From contig NC_064226.1 in NCBI RefSeq assembly GCF_023101765.2, forward strand, positions 7,246,001 to 7,310,000: a stretch of 64,000 nt of DNA. The letters are read 5' to 3'. Source of the stretch: Spodoptera frugiperda. Taxonomy: Eukaryota > Arthropoda > Insecta > Lepidoptera > Noctuidae. The first letter of the stretch is position 1; every line of letters begins with the position of its first letter. Positions 57,822 through 64,000 of the stretch are shown one piece after another. Both the position numbers and the translations under genes were made by a program. The notes beneath the pieces were generated by a model that searched no databases, was not told where the DNA came from, and worked only from the letters and a program-made list of their open reading frames with translations.

Positions 57822-60800
57822 CTGAAAAGTTAATTACAATAGATTAGACACTACACACTAAAACGTACGTGCGATATAATTAAAGGGCTTGCTGTCGTAC
57901 ACACAATATTCATTATACACGATTAAGAGCTTCGGTGTGGTTCGGAACTAGTCGGACCTCGCTGAAGAATGTTAAACTATATACTGTGTAGTTAAGCTGT
58001 ACAATATGACAGAAAACAGTTAAGCCGCAAGATTAAATAGTAAGTAAAACAAATAAGAGTGGAGTACAAGAGAAATGCCTAGTGAGTAAAGTAAGTGATA
58101 ATGCAGTACATACTCCTTGCTGTTGGCCTCGAGCGAGCGTCGGCGCAGGTCGTCGAGCGAGAGTCCGGTCTCCCGCTCCCAGGCGAGTCGCTCGGCCTGC
58201 AGCGCGCGCTGCCGCTCGTCGAGCTCGCGCGCCTGCGCCTCCAGCGCGCGCCGCGTGGCCTCGTGCCGCCGCGCCAGCTCCGCCTCCGACTCCTTCAGCT
58301 TGGCGCGCTTCTCGCGTACCTTCATCTCGAACACCTGGAAATATATTGGAGAATATTGTATTTACAAAACATAGTGGTATGGATCGCCTACAGCACGGTA
58401 AATGTCATATAACATATGTTAAAAACCTAAACCAATCCTGATACAAGCTATCAAACGATATTACAAACTGTAGAATTTTAGAGATATCTATAGTACTCAT
58501 CTGACCTGACCCGGAAACCTTGTTCCCTGTTCGGTAATAGCCCTTATAACAATTCAGTCAACGAGACAATCTTAGTTAATTCTATCTGAGGGAAATCTAT
58601 AGGAGGTTCCTAAAAAACTACCTAAAGAAAATATGTGAATATGTGCTAAAATGTAAGTGCATTCCTCTCTATTCTCGCATTGTAATGAACTAGTTTCATT
58701 TATTAGCTATGCAGAACGACGTATTTGTTTAATTTCCTCACAAAAAATATCACTAGCGACCGCTCAACCAAGCAGACACGCAAAAAACGTTCGTATCAGT
58801 AACAAACATATTATATTTCATTATTGCATTTCAACGATAAATAAATAAGCTACCGTTATTAGATAGCGTACTGACTACACATCGTTAGCAGTGGCACGCC
58901 GCCGGTGATAGCTATTGGAAAATGCCCCAGTGTACGTGTCACGAACATACTTCCTTTTTGATAAATATAATGACGGACAATTGACTTGCCCATACGGCCA
59001 TACGTGATTGGATTCATCAAGCGTATAATAAATAGCTTGTCACAAAATTATTTATAGTACATAAATTAAATTTGTCACTAGGAAGAGTGATGTTGTGTAC
59101 TATTAAACATTATTTATGTATCAACTACGTAATTAAGTACACACGACTACAGGACACTGACCTGTTCCATTTCACTTTCCATTTTCTTCATCTTAAGATC
59201 GTGCTCTCGCTTCTCTTCCTCCATTTGAGCCAAAGGATTCCTGAGAACAAATATTAACATTTAAAACCATCTGAAAAATCAACCACCCGCAATAGGAAGT
59301 AAAAGAAATGAATAATACAAAAGAAATATCAAAAAGTCATGCATAAACTAAGAAAATGGTATGTGTCCAAGTGTATTGTAACGTATTTCTTTAATAACAT
59401 ACATTCATATCATGTCTAACAATATATCACATCAATAGGTACTTCTAAAGACAAAGGAGGGCAAAGCGCAATGTGAAATGTGGGACACAGTTGGCCAGTC
59501 ACGTTTAAACGACGGCCAATTCACCTAGACCAATTTGTCAATTGGGTTCAGTTGACGGGAACAGTTCCTTCGTTTCTACAATAAGGATAAAGTATTTAAC
59601 ATGCCAGACGATAGTACGCATTCCTGAACATCCGCTCAACTAGAAAGTATGAAGCTGACAAATAAAAGCAAAAGCATGCATTAGAACCAAAGCGAGAACA
59701 ACTTAGATATGTAAACTACACATTTATAAACGAAGTACATAAATAAAAATACTGCTTGTAAGCTTAAACTTCATTTAAATAAACTTCATTGGCTACATAA
59801 TCAATGAGCCGTAAAACTATTACTAATAAAGGATGTTTGCAATTCTTTTACACAAAAACTACTGAACGGATTTTGATGTAACTTGGTACACACCATGATT
59901 ATAGACTAACACACTATATATACTCAAACTGATTGCTAGTTACTAAGTAAACGGCTTTAATGCAATTTACTCGCAATCTATCAAAGTTTAAACTTACAGG
60001 GCAAAGAAATTGAAGCATGGCAAAGGAAAATGTATTCAGATCTGTGATCTTAAGAGTGTGTAATACTCTCACCATTGTTTTGAAATAGAGATGTTCAATG
60101 ATTGTATCACAGACTGAATGTTTGGCAAGAGATGGGCCACAACAATTAACACCGTGCTATGTGTACAAGCTGCAGTTATGAAAATACGTCAGACGCGACG
60201 GACTTACCAAACGGTCATGAAACTGTTCATCAATCCTTGCGGGCACAAACTGAACCAACACAACCAGAGTTAACGACACACGGCTGTGACCCGCAAACAC
60301 TTCACAGTGGCATTAACAAACAATCACAACAAGAAAACACATAAGCAAAATATGCGGCTATTGCATAAATACTTAATACTCCGATTCCAATACATATGCA
60401 TTAATGTGCTGCATTCGTTACGGATAAAAACACAAGTTACGTTTTTTTTGTATCCCGCATGACGTAAGCCTACATTAATTCGAAAGACAGTTTACCAATA
60501 CATTCATGAACTTATTACACAAGTGAATGACTGAGAAATCAATGTGCAGCAGTGTGTAACGCACGCAAATTAGTTGCAGGCGACACTGTCTCCGTAACAA
60601 ACATAAAGACAAATATATTGTTATTAATGCCACTGTGTAAGCGCGTGAACTGCAAGTTATTATGATATATGATATCCATCATGGTTATTTAAAAAACAAG
60701 CACTTGTTATCAATTTATTACGTTTGTGGTTTTTAAATAACCCATGAAACACAAAGATTATGATAGACATTAACAATTAATATTTCATTTCTGCATGCCC

Positions 60801-63703
60801 AAGCACAGAACGTTCAATAATTAAAGAATATCAATGCAGAGCTATTTAATAAAATGTATCTAAGATATTAAAAATAAAATAAAACTCTGTAGCACACAAC
60901 TGCGACAGTAATAGAAGAATTAATGTTGAAGGTGACCAGACATGCAGCAATGAAGAAATAATTAAATAAAATCACTTGATTAATGTTTCAATTGCTCGTT
61001 AAATGTTATTATTATTGTTAGTCCATGAAATTCCAAAAGTGAGTCTGGTCACCTTAAATGCGGTGACAGCAGTAATAAAATAAACAAATGTTAGAATATC
61101 GTTACATATACGTAATACGTATGTTCCAGCAACCCTGTCTACTTAGGTTGTTAGATCTAATCATGCCTGTTTCAAAAACATTATTAGAAGATCTACTGAG
61201 ACCAGAGAAACAGGTAAAACGTTTGGTTGAAAATGTTAATTAGTTAGCACAACATGGCTGTATGGACACGGAGAGCGGAATGAGCGACAGATAGGTTAGC
61301 AACGTTCGTCTTACTTGTTGGAGTTGATCCTGTGCGGCTTTCCATCGTGAGACAAGCCGGCCAGCTTGCGGCACCGGTAGTTCTCGTAGTGTACTGAGCT
61401 AGTCACGTCCTTCAAGTCTTGGAGATGCGTCCTAATTACCATGTTGCGCAATGCTAAGAAGTCGCAGTGCTCCAGATTTTCAACTGTAAACATATAAAAA
61501 AATGTTTTAATTTAAGGTGATAAGCAATATTTTTCAATTGCATTGTAATATCTTGTGTATGAAATACTTAAAAGTTTAGAAATATCGAATAGTTACCCTC
61601 AGCGATGCCCCAGGGGTACTTGCGGCCGCGCACCCTCTTGCCCTCGGTCTCGATGACAGTGTTGGCTCCAACCACTGCGAAGGGCACGCGCATGCGCAGC
61701 GAGCGCGCCGCGTCCGCTACCTCGCCCTCCTCGCCCGTGCTCTCGGGGAAATCGTAGATTTTGATCTTATGTTGACTGATTTCTTTCATTATCTATAACA
61801 CATTGCACGGATCATTATTTTACAGCACGAAATAATTCCGCAGGAAAGATTCATTCAAGCACAGTATAAATAGTACAACTCTGTTTCTGCCCTTAGTACT
61901 CACCTGTTCTTTGAAATCTTTACATTCCTCCGGTGTCATGGTATCCGCCTTGGCAATGACTGGTATGATATTCACTTTGTCGCCGAGCCGCTGCATGAAT
62001 TCAACATCGAGCGGCTTGAGGCCGTGTCCACTGGGCGCGATGAAGTACAAGCAGCAGTGCACGCGAGTGTCTGGCGGCGCCGCCTTACGCGTCACCCGGG
62101 ATTCAGCATTCAGGAACTCTTCATACTTCGACTCAACGAAGTCAATGATAGGTTGCCAACTACAAACAAATTATAAATAACTCAAATGAAAGTCTTTTAA
62201 GACACTATCTTTAATTATGAAATCAATCTATTGTGAAAACAAAAAAAAAATGTGAACGATAATAGTAAACTGTTTAGTGAATGTCGTCAGTAAACAATTT
62301 TCGCGTGTTAGTAGTTGATTTACAACAATATTATTGCATGCAACGTAATCGAAAGGATGTTTTGAATCACGCACCAATTACTGTTGTCTACGGCATCGCC
62401 GAAGCCAGGTGTGTCGACGATAGTTAGTGTAAGGTTTACACCGTTCTCTTTGAGAAGCACCACGCTGGTCTCCACGCCCACCGTCTTCTTGACTCGTAGT
62501 GACGGGCCAGGGTGCTTGTCCCGGTCATACACGTCCGTCAGGAACAAAGAGTTTATTAGTGTTGACTTGCCCAAACCAGTTTCACCTGCAAATAAACGAG
62601 TTATACATCAGTAAACTTTACTTCTGAGACAGTCGCATACTGGTAGCATGAGTAATAAAGCATTCAAAATGTGTCATATTTCGTTATCTTTTTTTGACCG
62701 CAACTAATTTATGTTATCGATAGACTATGATCTTACCAACAACCATTAGCGTAAATTCAAATCCTTTTTTCACTGCTTTTCTGTATACTTGGTTTGGTAA
62801 ATTTGCAAATCCGACGTATCCATCTAATTCTTTGGTTTTTGGTTTTTCTAATTTAGGTAATTCCGGTTTTGGGGCGACTGGTGGGTGATCAGGCTTCTGA
62901 AAATGATAAAAAATAGGATTAAAGTTGAGTCGCAGACAAAATATCCTTACAAGTAATTCAATAATCTACACCAACTTTTTAATCGCATTGTTTGAATGTC
63001 CTCTAACCAATACAACACTGTTATTGTACTGACTATACGATTATAATGAACACTGTTATGAGATAATAATCGTCGTGATTGTTTCCAATATATTATTAGC
63101 GCGACGAAATAGGTAAGCGATTCTTTATGCTCCACGACACTCGTGACAGAAAATGGGAACTAGGTATGTGTAGTTTGACTGTAGATATACATTGCAGTTA
63201 TTCACATTTTACAACAATAACTGTAATTTTTGATTGAATATCACTCGGAAACTATTCCGCATAATGAAGTAGTCGAAAACAGAACGAATAAGACAGGAAG
63301 AGGAAACATTAACGCGTGCTCACCGAGTTAGCGGAGAGTTTATTCAAATGCATAAGTAGTATGGTGACATCGTTACCTTGATAATGTTTTCTGTACTCCT
63401 GAGCGGGGGCGGCGCTCCCGGAGGCGCCGAGGTGGGCACGGGGGGCGCGGGCGTGGGCGGCGGCGCAGCGCTGGGCGGCTTGGACACGTCCGCGGAGACG
63501 CTGTTACTGAGCTTGGTAACAGTCCCGTTCGACTCGTGGTGATTGTTCTCGAGCTGGTCGGGCAGCGTGGTGGCGCGCTTGGCCAGCGCGTCCTTCAGCA
63601 CGGAGGGCGGCGCGGGCGGCGCAGCTAGCGGCGGGCCCGTCGCACTCACGCCGCCACCACTCACCGAGTCCGATTTGAAGAACAATTCGCGTTTACTTTG
63701 TAA
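57770..63703 (-). CDS. pnut: septin, peanut/SEPT7 group, C-terminal 556 residues
   Basis: Nine exons join in phase on the minus strand: 63703-63377, 62896-62737, 62585-62375, 62159-61904, 61792-61597, 61483-61315, 59240-59162, 58334-58114, 57821-57770. Numbered from the first visible residue, the protein has a Pro/Ala-rich region (1-109), a basic segment with FANLPNQVYRKAVKKGFEF, and the septin GTPase domain: G1 GETGLGKST at 163-171, G3 DTPGFG at 220-225, G4 AKAD at 302-305. The septin-unique region (VENLEHCDFLALRNMVIRTH) follows, then a coiled coil (about 441-540) and a Lys-rich tail ending KKKKGLF. Septins of this group cap hetero-oligomers that form filaments at the cleavage furrow and cell cortex. 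The segment order and the KKKKGLF end match Drosophila Peanut. The N-terminus continues beyond 63703. Confidence 0.95.
58114..58334 (-). CDS. pnut: pnut exon 8: coiled coil
   Basis: 73 codons plus two bases. Acceptor ATATATTTCCAG; donor AAGGA/GTATGT. Encodes VFEMKVREKRAKLKESEAEL through ERETGLSLDDLRRRSLEANS, a long Arg/Glu/Leu heptad region. It is very GC-rich, so GC-rich open frames on the opposite strand are shadows of it. Confidence 0.93.
59162..59240 (-). CDS. pnut: pnut exon 7: start of coiled coil
   Basis: 79 nt. Acceptor TTTGTTCTCAG; donor GAACAG/GTCAGT. Encodes NPLAQMEEEKREHDLKMKKM and ESEMEQ. It is short but its phase matches exons 6 and 8. Confidence 0.92.
59241..61314 (-). other. 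pnut intron 6-7 with repeats
   Basis: A 2.07-kb intron. About 59815-59930 is a diverged copy of the dispersed family also seen at 22801-22957, recognisable by ACACAAAAACTACTGAACGG followed by ATTTTGATG. Short inverted repeats occur at 60693-60755 (CATGGTTATTTAAAAA and partner) and 60930-61060 (AAGGTGACCAGAC and partner). The 61-codon plus-strand frame at 60159 has no domain. Confidence 0.5.
59815..59930 (-). repeat. lepidopteran dispersed repeat, opposite orientation
   Basis: ATTACTAATAAAGGATGTTT, ACACAAAAACTACTGAACGG and ATTTTGATGTAACTTGGTAC match, from memory, the well-known lepidopteran repeat starting TTACTAATAAA, here as the reverse orientation of the family at 22801-22957. Confidence 0.55.
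61315..61483 (-). CDS. pnut: pnut exon 6: septin-unique region
   Basis: 169 nt, split codons at both ends. Acceptor ATGTTTACAG; donor CAACAA/GTAAGA. Encodes VENLEHCDFLALRNMVIRTH and LQDLKDVTSSVHYENYRCRK, the septin-unique element needed for filament contacts. Confidence 0.95.
61597..61792 (-). CDS. pnut: pnut exon 5
   Basis: 65 codons plus one base. Acceptor TGTGTTATAG; donor GAGG/GTAACT. Encodes IMKEISQHKIKIYDFPESTG through VPFAVVGANTVIE and GRKYPWGIAE, the last beta-strands of the GTPase fold. Confidence 0.95.
61904..62159 (-). CDS. pnut: pnut exon 4: G4 motif
   Basis: One base plus 85 codons. Acceptor AATTTGTTTGTAG; donor GAACAG/GTGAGT. Encodes WQPIIDFVESKYEEFLNAES, then RVHCCLYFIAPSGHGLKPLD and VNIIPVIAKADTMTPEEC. 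Guanine specificity comes from AKAD. Confidence 0.95.
62375..62585 (-). CDS. pnut: pnut exon 3: G1 and G3 motifs
   Basis: 211 nt. The first Gly of the P-loop is split across the intron (G/GT), giving GETGLGKST. Further on are TIVDTPGFGDAVDNSN and a split Cys codon. Acceptor TTTATTTGCAG; donor ATTG/GTGCGT. Confidence 0.95.
62737..62896 (-). CDS. pnut: pnut exon 2
   Basis: 53 codons plus one base. Acceptor CATTTTCAG; donor GTTG/GTAAGA. Encodes KPDHPPVAPKPELPKLEKPK, then GYVGFANLPNQVYRKAVKKG and FEFTLMVV. The basic KAVKKG segment corresponds to the septin polybasic phosphoinositide-binding region just before the GTPase domain. Confidence 0.92.
63377..63703 (-). CDS. pnut: pnut exon 1 visible: Pro/Ala-rich N-terminal region
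   Basis: 109 codons, phase 0 at both ends. Acceptor GTTTGTTTTCAG; donor ATCAAG/GTAACG. Begins LQSKRELFFKSDSVSGGGVS and has runs such as PPSAAPPPTPAPPVP. It has no in-frame ATG near its 5' end, so an upstream exon must supply the start. Human SEPT7 lacks such a region, while Drosophila Peanut has a long low-complexity N-terminus. It may be alternatively used. Confidence 0.85.
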
Positions 63704-64000
63704 CTGAAAACAAACATAATTGTCTTTGAGAGAACGTCTACGTGTTTATTGGCAGATTAATAATTAAAAGAAGTTCATAACATACACACAGGCTCGGGTT
63801 GTGTTACCTTTTCATCAATGGAATAAAGAAAGTGATTCTACTAAACGACGTAACCCAGCCAGTGTTAATCTTAAGGTGCTGATTACCTAACTTGAGCATT
63901 CTTGCGAATGTCACATTACAGAAAAATAACGACAGCATTCTATCAAGGGTTCTAGCGAGTATTGTAGGGAAGAACAGTTAAGTTCCGTCAAGCAAGTCTG
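63704..64000 (-). other. pnut upstream intron, possible small exon
   Basis: No certain coding sequence. On the minus strand a GAAAAG/GTAACA donor at 63808/63807 follows an open stretch (YSIDEK) in phase with the next exon, but no ATG is present in that frame after the preceding in-frame TAG. The true start is probably beyond the window. Confidence 0.35.

Noticed and set aside
58082..58441. Arg/Ala/Pro-rich plus-strand frames
   Set aside because: They are the reverse strand of septin exon 8, which is GC-rich and codes for the coiled coil.
60159..60344. 61-codon polar frame in the septin intron
   Set aside because: Antisense to the gene, no domain, no splice sites; Thr/Gln/His-rich composition can arise from ACA/CAA-rich DNA.

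Overview
This window is nuclear DNA from a moth or butterfly (Lepidoptera). The evidence is AT-rich non-coding DNA, short GT-AG introns inside insect-like genes, and several dispersed repeats I recognise as lepidopteran: SINE-like copies, a LINE/SINE 3' tail ending in (GAT)n, and the 'TTACCATCAGGT' and 'TTTATAATATTAGTAAGAT' families. Two repeat families resemble ones I associate with noctuid moths, so a noctuoid species is likely. That is recognition from memory, not a search result.

Layout. Positions 1-38207 are non-coding apart from one transposon. I take this stretch to be a very large 5' intron (or the upstream region) of the plus-strand gene. It holds SINE copies, two small MITE families, a 156-bp near-perfect palindrome (32261-32418), an exact 56-bp tandem duplication (24855-24966), and an apparently full-length I-group non-LTR retrotransposon (25493-30934). 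The retrotransposon has both ORFs open, a 24-base poly(A) tail and an 8-bp target-site duplication, so it looks young and potentially mobile.

From 38208 to 50592 eleven plus-strand exons encode the C-terminal 650 residues of alpha-catulin, a vinculin/alpha-catenin family scaffold protein. All splice phases agree. About 100 N-terminal residues are missing and are presumably encoded upstream of the window. A good poly(A) signal at 55055 suggests a 3' UTR of about 4.5 kb.

From 63703 down to 57770 nine minus-strand exons encode 556 residues of a septin of the peanut/SEPT7 group. It has a Pro/Ala-rich N-terminal exon, a septin GTPase domain with G1, G3 and G4 motifs, a C-terminal coiled coil and a Lys-rich tail. 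Its first exon(s) lie beyond 63703. The two host genes converge, and their predicted poly(A) sites lie within about 100 bp of each other near 55.1 kb. The two proteins act in the actin/septin cortical cytoskeleton, but nothing here shows that they are co-regulated.

I found no tRNA, rRNA, CRISPR or bacterial-type features. The most notable item is the intact I-group LINE lying sense to alpha-catulin, upstream of its first visible exon.
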